A DNA stretch of 64,000 nucleotides from Rathayibacter sp. VKM Ac-2760 (GTDB lineage: Bacteria > Actinomycetota > Actinomycetes > Actinomycetales > Microbacteriaceae), in NCBI RefSeq assembly GCF_009834185.1, contig NZ_CP047173.1, positions 310,001 to 374,000 on the forward strand, read 5' to 3'. The translations under genes were made by a program, and so were the position numbers. The notes below the pieces were generated by a model. That model searched no databases. It was not told where the DNA came from and saw only the letters and a program-made list of their open reading frames with translations. Positions within the stretch are counted from its first letter, which is position 1. Each line of letters starts with the position of its first letter. This document shows, piece by piece, positions 44,593-54,001 of this stretch.

Positions 44593-45507
44593 TCAGAGCA
44601 GGGACTCCGCGAGGGAGAGGGCACCTCGGACGCCGGACTCGTCGCCGAGGGCGGGCGGGACCAGGCGGAGGTGCGCCGCACCCGTGCCGTTGGCGCCGGG
44701 GGCGCCCATCAGGCGCTCCACCTCGGCCTCGGTCGCCGCGAGCAGGCCCGGCGTCTTGGCGACACCGCCGCCGACGATCGCGAGGCGCACCCCCGCGACG
44801 TAGGCCAGCGTCGTCACGAGCTGGGCCAGGTAGTAGGAGCTGAAGCGGAGGTTCGCCGCCGCGTCCTCCGGGCCGAGGCTCGAGCCGTCCACGCCCCAGC
44901 GCGCCGAGATCGCCGGGCCCGCGACGAGCCCCTCGACGCAGTCGCCGTGGAACGGGCAGGTGCCCTCGAAGCGGTCCTCCGGGTGCCGGCGCGGCAGCAC
45001 GTGCGCCACCTCGGGCCAGCCGCTGCCGGCGAGCAGGCGGCCGCCGGCGATGATGCCGCCGCCGACTCCGGTGCCGACCGTGAGGTAGACGAAGTCGGGC
45101 TCGCCCCGGCCCGCCCCCCAGCGCGCCTCGCCGAGGGCGGCGCCGTTCACGTCGGTGACGAGCGCGGTCCGCGCGCCGGGGGCGGCGGCGCTGAGCGGCC
45201 CGAGCACGTCGGCGCCCTCCCAGCCGAGCTTCGGCGTCGAGGTGAGCCGGCCGTAGTCGGGCGAGGCCGGGTCGACGTCGAGCGGACCGAAGGAGGCGAC
45301 GCCGATCGCCGCGACCGTGCCCTCGACGCCGTGGTCGCGGGTGAACGCGGCCAGGTCGCCGAGGGTCTCCGCGGGACCGCGGGTGGGCAGGGTCGTCTTC
45401 GCGAGGATCCGCTTGGGGTCCTCCCGCGCGGCGACCGCGGCGACGACCTTGGTGCCGCCGGTCTCGATGCCGAGGAGGAGGGCGCGGCTCTGCGCTGCGG
45501 AGGTCAC
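44593..45507 (-). CDS. ROK-family sugar kinase, probable fructokinase
   Basis: A 304-residue ROK protein with the ATP loop GIETGGTKVVAAVA, sugar motif DVNGAALGEARWGAG, YLTVGTGVGGGII and a zinc-site-like stretch HVLPRRH...CPFHGDCVEGL. The spacing CPFHGDCVEG matches bacterial fructokinases of the GmuE/YdhR branch. It phosphorylates fructose or another hexose with ATP. No DNA-binding domain is present, so it is an enzyme, not an ROK regulator. It lies four bases after the first wall-binding gene on the same strand. Confidence 0.9.
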   Translation of the reverse strand: MTSAAQSRALLLGIETGGTKVVAAVAAREDPKRILAKTTLPTRGPAETLGDLAAFTRDHGVEGTVAAIGVASFGPLDVDPASPDYGRLTSTPKLGWEGADVLGPLSAAAPGARTALVTDVNGAALGEARWGAGRGEPDFVYLTVGTGVGGGIIAGGRLLAGSGWPEVAHVLPRRHPEDRFEGTCPFHGDCVEGLVAGPAISARWGVDGSSLGPEDAAANLRFSSYYLAQLVTTLAYVAGVRLAIVGGGVAKTPGLLAATEAEVERLMGAPGANGTGAAHLRLVPPALGDESGVRGALSLAESLL

Positions 45508-45511
45508 CGGG

Positions 45512-46873
45512 TCAGCAGGACGCGACGCGGCCGACCGCGGCGGAGAGCGTGAGCTCGCTGCCCAGGACGGTCGCGTAGTCGAGGTGCAGGCGCTTCAGCG
45601 AGTCGACCGTCTCGGCCGGGACGCAGGTGGGCCGGCTGAGGGAGATCGGCGAGCCGTTCGCGGCGGCGGCCGTCGCTCCGGACAGCGCGTCGGCGAAGCC
45701 CTCGCCCGAGGCGAGGTAGGTGGTGTCCGTGAGCTCGGCCGGAGCGTAGGCCTCGTTGATCAGTCGGCTGGTGGCGTAGCGGCTCTCGCCGCCGAGGCGC
45801 TCCGTCTGCTCGACGACGCGGGACGAGGTCAGGTCGGCCTGGATTCCGGCGGAGATCGACGGCTCCTGTCCGATCACGACGGCGGTCGTGGGGTCGAGGC
45901 GGGAGATCGCGGCGCGGCCGGCCGCGTCGAGGGAGTCCTGCGCCCCGTCGACCAGCAGCACGGGCTCGCCGAGGCGCCCGGCGACCGGCGCGACCGAGAG
46001 CGCGTCCGGGAAGTTGTTGCCGGTGGCGAGGAAGACCTCGTCGGCCGAGCGGGCGGGGAACGCGTCCGCGACGAGCAGGCGCGAGGTGTCGTAGCGGTCG
46101 GTGCCGCCGATCCGCACGACGGTGCCGGCGACGGCGTCGATCTGCTGGTAGACGGCGGCGGAGACGGTCAGCTCGCTGCCGACCACGACGACCTTCTTCG
46201 GGGCGAGGCGCTGGATCTCGGCCCGCGTGACCGGGAAGAGCGCGTCCGGGTCGGTCAGCAGCAGCGCGCCGCCCTGGACCGCGGCGGCGGGTCCGGCGCT
46301 GAGCGCATCGGCCCAGCCGCCGCCGCTGGCGACGTAGAGCACCGGCACGCCGGGGTCGACGGACGCCGTGGTGGCGGCGGAGGTGGCGTAGCGGTCGCTG
46401 CCCGAGAGGCGGATCGAGGAGAACGACCACGCCTCGGGAGTGAAGTCGACGGCCGTGACGGGCCCGCCGGCGACGTCGACCCTCGTCGAGTCGCCCACCC
46501 AGTCGGTGCTCCTCCAGAACTGGTCGGCGACGGTGGGGACGCCGCTGCCGGCCGGCTTCTCGACGACGCGGACGACGTACGAGCCGTTCTCGAGGCCCGT
46601 GAGGGAGTAGTCGCCCCGGGCGCCGGACCCGAGGGTCGTCTCGGTCGAGGCGACGAGCTCAGCGTCCTGCGGGTCGTCGCCGACGTCCCAGGCCTGCACC
46701 ACGAAGCGGTGCGAGCCGGCGACGGCGGGCGCCGTGACGGAGCCGCTGATCGCGCCGTCGGCGGCCATCGCCGCGGAGGCCGGCCCCGCGACGAGGCCCG
46801 TGACGGCGAGGGCGCCTACCGCGAGCGTGGACAGGGAGAGCGAGAGCGCTGAGGGCCGACGGCGAGGAGTCAC
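45512..46873 (-). CDS. Secreted cell-wall-binding-repeat (CWB2) protein 1
   Basis: A 453-residue protein with a Sec signal (ALSLSLSTLAVGALAVTGLVAGPASA), an Ig/transthyretin-like domain (about 40-150), then three CWB2 repeats (about 155-453). The repeat hallmarks are RLSGSDRYATSAATT, LYVASGGGWADALSAGPAAA, KKVVVVGSELTVSAAV, RIGGTDRYDTSRLL, LATGNNFPDALSVAPVAG, RLGGESRYATSRL and a terminal Cys. CWB2 domains bind anionic polymers of the Gram-positive wall. GTG 46873. Two paralogues lie at 46983 and 50997. Confidence 0.92.
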   Translation of the reverse strand: MTPRRRPSALSLSLSTLAVGALAVTGLVAGPASAAMAADGAISGSVTAPAVAGSHRFVVQAWDVGDDPQDAELVASTETTLGSGARGDYSLTGLENGSYVVRVVEKPAGSGVPTVADQFWRSTDWVGDSTRVDVAGGPVTAVDFTPEAWSFSSIRLSGSDRYATSAATTASVDPGVPVLYVASGGGWADALSAGPAAAVQGGALLLTDPDALFPVTRAEIQRLAPKKVVVVGSELTVSAAVYQQIDAVAGTVVRIGGTDRYDTSRLLVADAFPARSADEVFLATGNNFPDALSVAPVAGRLGEPVLLVDGAQDSLDAAGRAAISRLDPTTAVVIGQEPSISAGIQADLTSSRVVEQTERLGGESRYATSRLINEAYAPAELTDTTYLASGEGFADALSGATAAAANGSPISLSRPTCVPAETVDSLKRLHLDYATVLGSELTLSAAVGRVASC

Positions 46874-46922
46874 GGTGAGCTTTCCGGTGGGCGCGGCGGG
46901 CCGCGGCGGACACGATGGTCGA

Positions 46923-46928
46923 ATGCTA
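46923..46928 (-). promoter_or_regulatory. Shared -10-like TAGCAT before CWB2 protein 1
   Basis: CTAGCATTC about 50 bases before the start also occurs before paralogue 2 (48790-48795) and as CTAGCCTTC before paralogue 3 (52862-52867), at nearly the same distance. No shared -35 was evident. Confidence 0.4.
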
Positions 46929-46982
46929 GTGGCCCTGAACGGCGGGCCGGTTCCCGCCGGGGTGCGGCGGCTCAGCGCCCGC

Positions 46983-48737
46983 TCAGCAGGTGCGGAGGTC
47001 CTTCACCTCGGCCGAGAGGGTGAGCCGGCTGCCGAGCAGGAAGACCCGGTCGAGGCTCTGGCTCTGCAGCGCCTTGCGGGTGTCGAGGGGCACGCAGTTC
47101 GGCTCGCTCAGGTACAGCGGCGAGCCGACCTTGGCGGCCGCGGGGCCGACCGCGAGGGCGTCGGCGAAGCCGGTGGCCGTCGCGAGGTACGCGGTGTCGG
47201 TGAGCGGCGAGGGCGGGTAGGCGGCGTTGAGCAGGCGGCTCGTGTCGTGCCGGTCGGAGCCCGCGATGCGGTTCACGGTGTCGGTGAGAGCGGAGGCCCT
47301 GAGGTCGGCCTCGACGCCGGCCGAGATCGTGGTCGTGCCGCCGAGGAGCTGGCCGCGGCCGGCATCGAGGCGGTCGAGGGCGGCGCGGGTCGGCGCGTCG
47401 AGCACGGGCTCCGCTCCGTCGACGAGCAGCACCGGCTGGTCGAGGCGCCCGGCGATCGGTGCGACCGACAGGGCGTCGGGGAAGTTCCCGCCCGTGGCGA
47501 GGAAGACGGTGTCGTAGTCGGCCTCGGGGAACGCGTCCTCGACGATCTTGCGCGAGGTGTCGTAGCGGTCCGAGCCGGCGATCCGGGTCGTCGGGGCGCC
47601 GAACGCGGCGATCCGCTCGTAGACGGCGTCGCTGACCGACAGTGAGCTGCCGACGACGATGATCTTCTTCGGCGTGAGGCGCTTGATCTCGGCGGCGACG
47701 ACGTCCGGCAGCTCGCTCGGGTCGGTGAGGAGGAGGGCGCCGTCCTGCTTCGCGGCCGCGGGGCCGGCGCTGAGCGCGTCCGGCCAGTTCTCGCCGCTGG
47801 CGATGTAGAGGACGGGCAGGTCGTCGCCGAAGTAGGCCCTGGTCACCGCGACGGCGGTGGCGTAGCGGTCGCTTCCCTCCAGCCGCCCGGTCTCGGAGGC
47901 GAAGGCGGTCGGGATGAAGTCGACGTCGGTGCGGCCGGCGGCGGGGACGGGGACGATCGCCGCGCTGGTCAGGCGGGGCTGCTTCGGGAAGTACTGGTCG
48001 TCGTAGGAGGGGTACTGCGACTCGGCGAGGCGGAAGACCCACTCGCCGGCGGGGAGGGCCTTCTCCGCGGTGGTCCAGGCGTCGGGCGTGCCCGGGAGAC
48101 CGGAGGTGCGGACCTCGTCGAACGGGTAGTAGGCCTGGGACGCGCGCTCGTACCAGTAGGGCTGCACCACGAAGTCGGTGGTCGAGACGCCCGTGACCGC
48201 GGCGGCGGTGACGGTGCCGGAGGCGGCGGTCGCGCGGGGCAGGCTGATCGCGAGGTCGGCCCGCGACTCGCCGACGCCGTCCGCCTCGACATCGATCGGG
48301 GTGTCGCCGAGCCAGGTCGGGTACCAGGTGTCGTCTCCGTCGACCGAGGCGAGGAGGTAGTAGGCCTCGTCGCCGGGGAGGGTGAGCGAGAAGGCGGCCT
48401 CGGTGGCGATCGTGCGGATCTCGGTGCCCGCGCCGTCCTCGACGCGGAGGCGGTAGGCGGCGCCGGCCGGGGCGGGGTGGGCCGCGTCGGTGTCCTCGAG
48501 CGCGATGGTGCCGGAGAGGACGATCTCGGCGGCCGGGTCGACGGCGACGTCGTCGCGCTGCGTCTTCGCGTTCGACAGCGCGCGGTCGAAGGCGTCGGTG
48601 GTCGCGCTCCGCGTCGCCGAGCCGAGGGGTGCCTCCTCCTGCGCCTGCGCCGGACCGGCGGCGAGGCCGGTGAGCAGGACGGCGGAGACGCCGAGTGCGG
48701 TGAGAGGAGCGAGCGGCCGACGGCGGCGAGGAGTCAC
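46983..48737 (-). CDS. Secreted cell-wall-binding-repeat (CWB2) protein 2
   Basis: A 584-residue paralogue with Sec signal (LTALGVSAVLLTGLAAGPAQA). Two transthyretin/carboxypeptidase-regulatory-like beta domains (about 50-280; VLSGTIALEDTDAAHP, ASGTVTAAAVTGVSTTDFVV) precede three CWB2 repeats: RLEGSDRYATAVAVTR, LYIASGENWPDALSAGPAAAK, KKIIVVGSSLSVSDAV, RIAGSDRYDTSRKIV, RIAGSDRHDTSRLLNAAYPP, and a terminal RTC. It is wall-anchored, with the beta domains exposed. GTG 48737. Confidence 0.92.
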   Translation of the reverse strand: MTPRRRRPLAPLTALGVSAVLLTGLAAGPAQAQEEAPLGSATRSATTDAFDRALSNAKTQRDDVAVDPAAEIVLSGTIALEDTDAAHPAPAGAAYRLRVEDGAGTEIRTIATEAAFSLTLPGDEAYYLLASVDGDDTWYPTWLGDTPIDVEADGVGESRADLAISLPRATAASGTVTAAAVTGVSTTDFVVQPYWYERASQAYYPFDEVRTSGLPGTPDAWTTAEKALPAGEWVFRLAESQYPSYDDQYFPKQPRLTSAAIVPVPAAGRTDVDFIPTAFASETGRLEGSDRYATAVAVTRAYFGDDLPVLYIASGENWPDALSAGPAAAKQDGALLLTDPSELPDVVAAEIKRLTPKKIIVVGSSLSVSDAVYERIAAFGAPTTRIAGSDRYDTSRKIVEDAFPEADYDTVFLATGGNFPDALSVAPIAGRLDQPVLLVDGAEPVLDAPTRAALDRLDAGRGQLLGGTTTISAGVEADLRASALTDTVNRIAGSDRHDTSRLLNAAYPPSPLTDTAYLATATGFADALAVGPAAAKVGSPLYLSEPNCVPLDTRKALQSQSLDRVFLLGSRLTLSAEVKDLRTC

Positions 48738-48789
48738 GGCAGATCTTTCGAGAGGATCCGCGGCGGACCGCGGCGGACACGGTGCCTGA

Positions 48790-48795
48790 ATGCTA
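48790..48795 (-). promoter_or_regulatory. Shared -10-like TAGCAT before CWB2 protein 2
   Basis: CTAGCATTC lies about 52 bases before the GTG at 48737, with the same surroundings (GTGTCCGCCGCGG) as before paralogue 1. This implies common control. Confidence 0.4.
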
Positions 48796-48879
48796 GCCGT
48801 CGAGGTGCTTCGAGGACTCTCGCGGCTCCGTGCTGCGGACCCCCGTCCGGGGGGCTGTCGGGACCGGGTTAGGCGGCGT

Positions 48880-49013
48880 GGGTCTCGATACGCCGCCGGC
48901 GGCGGCTACTCGACCAGCAAGCAGCCTTGCTGGATACGCCGCCTGCGGGGGCTACTCGACCAGCAGGCGGCCTTGCTGATCGAGTAGCCCGCGCAGCGGG
49001 CGTATCGAGATCC
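48880..49013. repeat. Hairpin repeat family A, three copies (48880-48921, 48930-48967, 48972-49013)
   Basis: Two copies in the reverse sense, with inner stems GCCGCCGGCGGCGGC and GCCGCCTGCGGGGGC, are followed by one forward copy with GCCCGCGCAGCGGGC. They separate the SDR gene from the CWB2 gene. Confidence 0.88.
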
Positions 49014-49041
49014 GCGACGCCCGCCCGGCCGGCACGCGTCC

Positions 49042-49953
49042 TCACGCTGGGAAGCGGCTGCCGACCAGCTGCTCGGACACGTCCCAGAGCCGGCGGGCGT
49101 CCTTCGGGCGGCGCATCGGCGCCCACGGCGTCCGGCGCGCGGCCGGGCCGCCGATCACGCGGGTCGGGCCGTAGAAGCCGCCGCCCTCGGGCGCGGTCGC
49201 GGCGAGCAGGGCCGGCTGCGCCGCGCTCTCGACCGTGCCGGCGACGCCCACGCGCGCCAGCAGCTCGATCAGTCCGCGACCGCGCACCGCCCTCTGGCGG
49301 CCGAGGCCCGGCTGCGCCGCGAGGAGGTTCGTCGGCGAGATCCCGGGGTGCGCGAGAGTGCTCGTCACTCCCCAGCCGGCCGCGCGGCTCCGGGCGTCGA
49401 GCTCGAGGGCGAACAGGGCGACGGCGATCTTCGACTGCGCGTACGAGCGCATCGCGTCGTAGCGGCGCTCGCCGTCGAGGTCGTCCCAGTCGATCGCGCC
49501 GCTGCGCGCGGCGACGCTGGTCTGGTGCACCACGCGGCCGTTCCGGAGCAGCGGCAGCAGGCCGAGCGTCAGCGCGACGTGGCCGAGGTGGTTGGTGCCG
49601 AACTGCAGCTCGAAGCCGTCGGCGGTGAGCTGCCGCTGGGGCGGCTGCATCACGCCGGCGTTGTTGACGAGCAGGTCGAGCGGGCGCCCCTCGGCGAGCA
49701 GCGCGTCGGTCAGTGCGGAGACCGAGCGGAGCGAGGAGAGATCAAGCGGGCGCGTGCTCACGACGGCGCCGGGGGTCGTTGCCCGGATCGCAGCGGCGGC
49801 CGCCTCGCCCTTCGCGGCCGAGCGCACGGGCAGGATCAGCTCGGCCCCCGCCGCGGCGAGCCGGGAGGCGATCACGCGGCCGATGCCGTCGCTCGCGCCG
49901 GTGACGACGGCGAGCCGTCCGGTCTGGTCGGGGATCGGGATGCTGCGGGTCAT
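49042..49953 (-). CDS. Short-chain dehydrogenase/reductase (retinol-dehydrogenase-like)
   Basis: A 303-residue SDR with TGASDGIG, NNAGVM, the Ser region HQTSVAARSGAIDWDDL and YAQSK. The length and the motif FGTNHLGHVALTLGLLPLL fit the retinol dehydrogenase/WW-domain-oxidoreductase-like group that in bacteria reduces varied ketones. The start ATG 49953 has a GAGGAGTCCC site upstream. It lies downstream of the MmyB-type regulator on the same strand, a pairing often seen, so it may be its target. Confidence 0.88.
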   Translation of the reverse strand: MTRSIPIPDQTGRLAVVTGASDGIGRVIASRLAAAGAELILPVRSAAKGEAAAAAIRATTPGAVVSTRPLDLSSLRSVSALTDALLAEGRPLDLLVNNAGVMQPPQRQLTADGFELQFGTNHLGHVALTLGLLPLLRNGRVVHQTSVAARSGAIDWDDLDGERRYDAMRSYAQSKIAVALFALELDARSRAAGWGVTSTLAHPGISPTNLLAAQPGLGRQRAVRGRGLIELLARVGVAGTVESAAQPALLAATAPEGGGFYGPTRVIGGPAARRTPWAPMRRPKDARRLWDVSEQLVGSRFPA

Positions 49954-50075
49954 GGGGACTCCTCGGTGCCGGTGGGCGGTCGCTGGTCGGTGTGCGTCCC
50001 ATGCTCGGCCGATCCCGCGAGCGGAGGCAGGGCCCGCCGATCCACCGATCCGCGGTCCGCGTGTGGCCGCGCCCC

Positions 50076-50909
50076 TCAGCCCCGCGCCCCGACCACCGCG
50101 AGCAGCTCCAGCTTCCCCGCGCTCTCGCTCCCCGGGACCGCCGTGTAGACGAGCAGCCGGTGCGACTGCTCCGGGTCGAGCAGCGTCTGGCACTCCAGCT
50201 CCAGCAGCCCCACCGACGGATGCAGGAACCGCTTCGTCGCCGGCGGCCGCAGCCCCGCCTCGTGCGCGGCCCACAGCGTCCGGAACTCCTCGCTCCGCCC
50301 CGCGACCACCTCGACCAGCTCGGCCGCCCGCGAGCCGGGACCGCGAAGGGTCGCGACCTCGCGCAGCCCCGCGACGAACACCCGCGAGAGCTCGGCGCGG
50401 TCCTCCTCCGGATACGCCGCGCGGGACGCGGGGTCGGTGAACCAGCGGTAGCCGAGGCTGCGCTCGAGCCCGGTGCGGAGCGACGCGTCGCCCAGCAGCG
50501 CCGCGCCGAGCGGCGACTGCCGGAGCGTCTCGCCCAGCTCGGTGATGATCTCGGCGGGCGTGTCCTGCAGCCGGTCCAGGATGCGCAGCAGCCCCGGCCC
50601 GATGTGCTCGCCGGCACTGCCCCGGGCGGGTGGCCGGTGGCCGGCGAGCCGGAAGACGTGGTCGCGCTCGCCGAGCGAGAGGTGCAGTCCCTGCGCGATC
50701 GACGCGATCATCTGCTCCGACGGCTGCGGCCCGGTGCCGCGCTCGAGCCGCGCGTAGTAGTCGGTCGACATGTGGCAGAGCGCGGCCGCCTCCTCGCGGC
50801 GCAGGCCCGCGGTGCGGCGGCGCGGACCTCGGCCGAGCCCCACGTCCTCGGGCTGCAGCGCCTCGCGGCGGCGTCGGAGGAACGTGGCCAGGCCCTCGCG
50901 ATCGATCAC
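50076..50909 (-). CDS. XRE-family regulator with MmyB-like ligand domain
   Basis: A 277-residue protein. The N-terminal helix-turn-helix is of the type LATFLRRRREALQPEDVG...RRTAGLRREEAAALCHMSTDYYARLERGTGP, which is diagnostic of MmyB-like regulators. A C-terminal PAS-like MmyB domain follows (LLRILDRLQDTPAEIITELG to the end), which in relatives binds fatty acids. GTG 50909. It likely controls the adjacent SDR gene. Confidence 0.92.
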   Translation of the reverse strand: MIDREGLATFLRRRREALQPEDVGLGRGPRRRTAGLRREEAAALCHMSTDYYARLERGTGPQPSEQMIASIAQGLHLSLGERDHVFRLAGHRPPARGSAGEHIGPGLLRILDRLQDTPAEIITELGETLRQSPLGAALLGDASLRTGLERSLGYRWFTDPASRAAYPEEDRAELSRVFVAGLREVATLRGPGSRAAELVEVVAGRSEEFRTLWAAHEAGLRPPATKRFLHPSVGLLELECQTLLDPEQSHRLLVYTAVPGSESAGKLELLAVVGARG

Positions 50910-50996
50910 GGTGCCGCCTCTCGTCGGGACTCCCGTTCTACCCGAGCCCCGCCGTCGCTGCCACGGATCGACGATCCACCCCTCGCTGCGAGGCCG

Positions 50997-52808
50997 TCAG
51001 CAGGTCCGCATCCGAGCCACGTCGTCGGACAGGGTCTGCGGACCGCCGAGCAGCACCGGGAAGTCGAGCGCCGCGCCCTTCATCGTCCAGTAGGTGTCGT
51101 AGGGGATGCAGCCGGGCTCGCTCAGGTACAGCGGAGCGCCGAGGGCGGCCGCCGCCGGCCCGGCGGCCAGGGCGTCGGCGAAGCCGGTGGCGTTCGCCAG
51201 GAAGACCGTGTCGGTGAGCTCGCTGGGCGGGTACTCGGAGTTGAGCAGGCGGCTGGTGTCGTGGCGGTCCGACCCGCCGATGCGGCCGACGTCCTCGGCG
51301 ATGCCCCGGCCCTCGAGGTCGTCTCGGATGCCGTTCGAGATCGACGGGATCCCGCCGAGCAGCCGCGCGCGCACCGGCGAGAGCCGGGCGATCGCGGCGG
51401 CGGTGGGCTCGTCGAGGAGGTCGCGGGCGCCGTCGACGAGGAGCACCGGCTCTCCGCGGCGACCGGCGATCGGCGCGACGGACAGGGCGTCGGGGAAGCT
51501 CGTGCCGGTGGCGAGGAAGACGTCCGCGAAGGAGCCCGCCGGGAACGCGTCCTCGACGATGCGGCGGGAGGTCTCGTAGCGGTCCTTCCCGGCGATGCGG
51601 GTGGTCGGCGCGAGTCGGCCGATCTCGGTGAGGACCCGATCCGACACCGTGAGGGGGCTGCCGACGACGACGATGCGGGCGGGGTCGAGTCGCCGGATCT
51701 CGTCGGCGACCACGGGAGGCAGGCGGTCCGGGTCGGTGAGCAGGAGCGCACCGCCCTGCGCGGCCGCCGCGGGGCCGGCGCTCAGGGCGTCGGGCCACGT
51801 CGCTCCGCTCGCGACGTAGAGGACGGGGAGCCCGGGGGAGAACACGGCCCGGGTCGTCTCGACGGCGGTCGCGTAGCGGTCGGAGCCGGCGATCCGGGCG
51901 ACGTGCCAGAGGTACTCGGTCGGGGCGAAGTCGATGCCGGTGCGCCCGCCGACGGGGACGGTGACGACGGACGCGTCGCCGAGGCGGTCGACGCCGTCGA
52001 AGTACTCGTCGCCGAGATTGCCGATGTCGCTCTTCAGTCGGAAGACGTAGTAGCCGACGGGGAGGATGTCGTAGCCGCCGAGCTTCCAGGGGGTCTGCAG
52101 TCCGCGGCGCCCGTACAGCTGGTCGTCGTCCAGCTTCCAGAGGTAGCCCGTTCCCGGCTCCACCCACCAGGCCTGGACGTGGTAGTCCTCGTCCGGGACG
52201 TTCTGCGGGTTCGAGACGACGCCGGAGACGCTCGTGGCGCGCGGCAGGGTGATGACGAGGCCGGCGGCGGACTCGCTCACTCCGGTCGCCCGCGCCGCGA
52301 CGGGGGTGTCGCCGTACCAGGTCGGCGCCCAGCTCGCGGCGACGTCGCCGACGTCCGCGCGGAGGAAGTACGGCTGGCCGGCCGGGAGGGTGAAGGAGAA
52401 CGTCCGGCTGTCCTCGATCTCCGCTGCCCAGGTGCCGTCGAGGGTCTCGACGCGGAGGTAGAACGCGTAGTCGCTCGGGTCGCCCAGTCCGTCGGGGTTC
52501 GAGAGCACGACCGAGCCGGAGATCGTCACGGTCGCGTCGTCGTCCGCGCCCGAGGGCGACCACGCGCCGCCGTCGGCGCGGAGGCGCGTCGTCGTGCTCC
52601 CGGTCGTCCCGTCGGGGCGGACGAACTCCTGCGGGTCCGCCGCGGTGAGCGCGGTCTGCTCGAGGGCGACGGAGGCGGCGACCGGGGTCGAGACCGCGTC
52701 GTCGCGGGTCTCGGCGGCGGCCGGTCCGATGCCGAGACCGGTGAGCAGCACCGCGGCGGCGGAGAGGAGCGAGAGGGGGAGCAGGCGCGGGAGGCGGCGT
52801 GACGGCAT
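50997..52808 (-). CDS. Secreted cell-wall-binding-repeat (CWB2) protein 3
   Basis: A 603-residue paralogue of the two proteins at 45512 and 46983: Sec signal (LLSAAAVLLTGLGIGPAAA), two beta domains (VTISGSVVLSNPDGLGDPS, SVSGVVSNPQNVPDEDYHVQAWW), then three CWB2 repeats (RIAGSDRYATAVETTR, LYVASGATWPDALSAGPAAA, RIAGKDRYETSRRIV, LATGTSFPDALSVAPIAG, RIGGSDRHDTSRLLNSEYPP) and terminal RTC. The middle of each paralogue is more conserved than the N-terminal domains, as expected if the latter contact different ligands. Confidence 0.92.
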   Translation of the reverse strand: MPSRRLPRLLPLSLLSAAAVLLTGLGIGPAAAETRDDAVSTPVAASVALEQTALTAADPQEFVRPDGTTGSTTTRLRADGGAWSPSGADDDATVTISGSVVLSNPDGLGDPSDYAFYLRVETLDGTWAAEIEDSRTFSFTLPAGQPYFLRADVGDVAASWAPTWYGDTPVAARATGVSESAAGLVITLPRATSVSGVVSNPQNVPDEDYHVQAWWVEPGTGYLWKLDDDQLYGRRGLQTPWKLGGYDILPVGYYVFRLKSDIGNLGDEYFDGVDRLGDASVVTVPVGGRTGIDFAPTEYLWHVARIAGSDRYATAVETTRAVFSPGLPVLYVASGATWPDALSAGPAAAAQGGALLLTDPDRLPPVVADEIRRLDPARIVVVGSPLTVSDRVLTEIGRLAPTTRIAGKDRYETSRRIVEDAFPAGSFADVFLATGTSFPDALSVAPIAGRRGEPVLLVDGARDLLDEPTAAAIARLSPVRARLLGGIPSISNGIRDDLEGRGIAEDVGRIGGSDRHDTSRLLNSEYPPSELTDTVFLANATGFADALAAGPAAAALGAPLYLSEPGCIPYDTYWTMKGAALDFPVLLGGPQTLSDDVARMRTC

Positions 52809-53120
52809 GGCGGTGCTTTCCGGGGGAGTCGCGGGCGGGTCCGCGGGCGGGCGGTGCTCGAAGGCTAGCGGCGGGCTGCGGCGGCGATCGGCTCGATCCG
52901 GTCACGATCGCTGCCGGCAGGCGGTCGCCGACCGCTGCGGCGGCCGCGCACAGAACTCCTGCGCGAGCGGTCTCGATCCGGCGATTCCGTGCGCGGCCTG
53001 GCGAAAATCGCAGGATACCCGCGTGCAAGACTGGCTGCGAGCGTGCTCCACCCCGCCGTGCGGGGGACGGAGCCACTGGACCCGGTCCGCTCATCCGCAT
53101 CCTTTCGCAGGAGGACTCGA
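52809..53120. other. Divergent control region between CWB2 protein 3 and the dimethylargininase gene
   Basis: No gene seen. It contains the CTAGCCTTC -10-like element of the CWB2 gene (52862-52867, reverse strand) and, at the right end, GCAGGAGGACTCGA before the ATG at 53121. No clear operator palindrome was found. Confidence 0.4.
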
Positions 53121-53957
53121 ATGACCGACACCGCCGTGCTCGCCACCGCCCCGACCCGTACCGCCGTCTCGAAGACGGTCCTGATGTGCCGCCCCGAGCA
53201 CTTCACCGTCGTCTACCGCATCAACCCGTGGATGGACCCGCAGGTCCCCACCGACACCGCCCTCGCCGTGCGCCAGTGGCAGACGCTCTACGACACCTAC
53301 GTCGGGCTGGGCTTCGACGTGCAGCTGATCGAGCCCGAGGCCGGGCTGCCCGACATGGTCTACGCCGCGAACGGCGGCTTCGTCATCGACGGCATCGCCT
53401 ACGGCGCCTCCTTCACCTATCCGGAGCGCCAGCCCGAGGGCCCGGCCTACATGGACTGGTTCCGCGGCGCCGGCTTCGACGTGCGCGAGCCCGCCGAGGT
53501 CAACGAGGGCGAGGGCGACTTCCTCCTCGTCGGCGAGCGGATCCTCGCCGGCACCGGCTTCCGCTCCGCCTCGGACTCGCACGCCGAGGTCGCCCGGATC
53601 TTCGGCCGCGAGGTCGTCACCCTCGAGCTGGTGAACCCGTCGTTCTACCACCTCGACACCGCGATCGCCGTGCTCGACGACACGAACATCGCCTACCTGC
53701 CGAGCGCGTTCAGCGAGGAGGGCAACCGCGTCCTGCGCGAGCTCTACCCCGACGCGATCCTCGTCTCGGAGGAGGACGCGTCCGTCCTCGGGCTCAACTC
53801 CTTCTCCGACGGCCTCAACGTCGTCATCGCCTCGCGCGCCGCCGGCTTCGAGCGCCAGCTGCGCGAGCGCGGCTACCACCCGATCGGCGTCGACCTGTCC
53901 GAGCTGCTGCTCGGCGGCGGCGGCGTGAAGTGCTGCACGCTCGAGCTGCGGCGCTGA
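53121..53957 (+). CDS. Dimethylargininase / N-dimethylarginine dimethylaminohydrolase family
   Basis: A 278-residue pentein-fold guanidine-modifying enzyme. The substrate residues lie in RINPWMDPQV, LPDMVYAANGGFVIDG and NEGEGDFLLVG. The catalytic His is in NPSFYHLDTAIAVLD and the nucleophilic Cys in GGGVKCCTLELRR. It converts methylated arginine, or arginine-like guanidines, to citrulline-type products. The neighbour is an ornithine aminotransferase, so an arginine/ornithine catabolic unit is likely. The start follows AGGAGG. The same fold includes arginine deiminases, so the substrate needs testing. Confidence 0.88.
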   Translation: MTDTAVLATAPTRTAVSKTVLMCRPEHFTVVYRINPWMDPQVPTDTALAVRQWQTLYDTYVGLGFDVQLIEPEAGLPDMVYAANGGFVIDGIAYGASFTYPERQPEGPAYMDWFRGAGFDVREPAEVNEGEGDFLLVGERILAGTGFRSASDSHAEVARIFGREVVTLELVNPSFYHLDTAIAVLDDTNIAYLPSAFSEEGNRVLRELYPDAILVSEEDASVLGLNSFSDGLNVVIASRAAGFERQLRERGYHPIGVDLSELLLGGGGVKCCTLELRR

Positions 53958-54001
53958 GCCGCACCCCTTCCGCACCACCCCTCTCCCGCACCACTCCGCG
54001 A

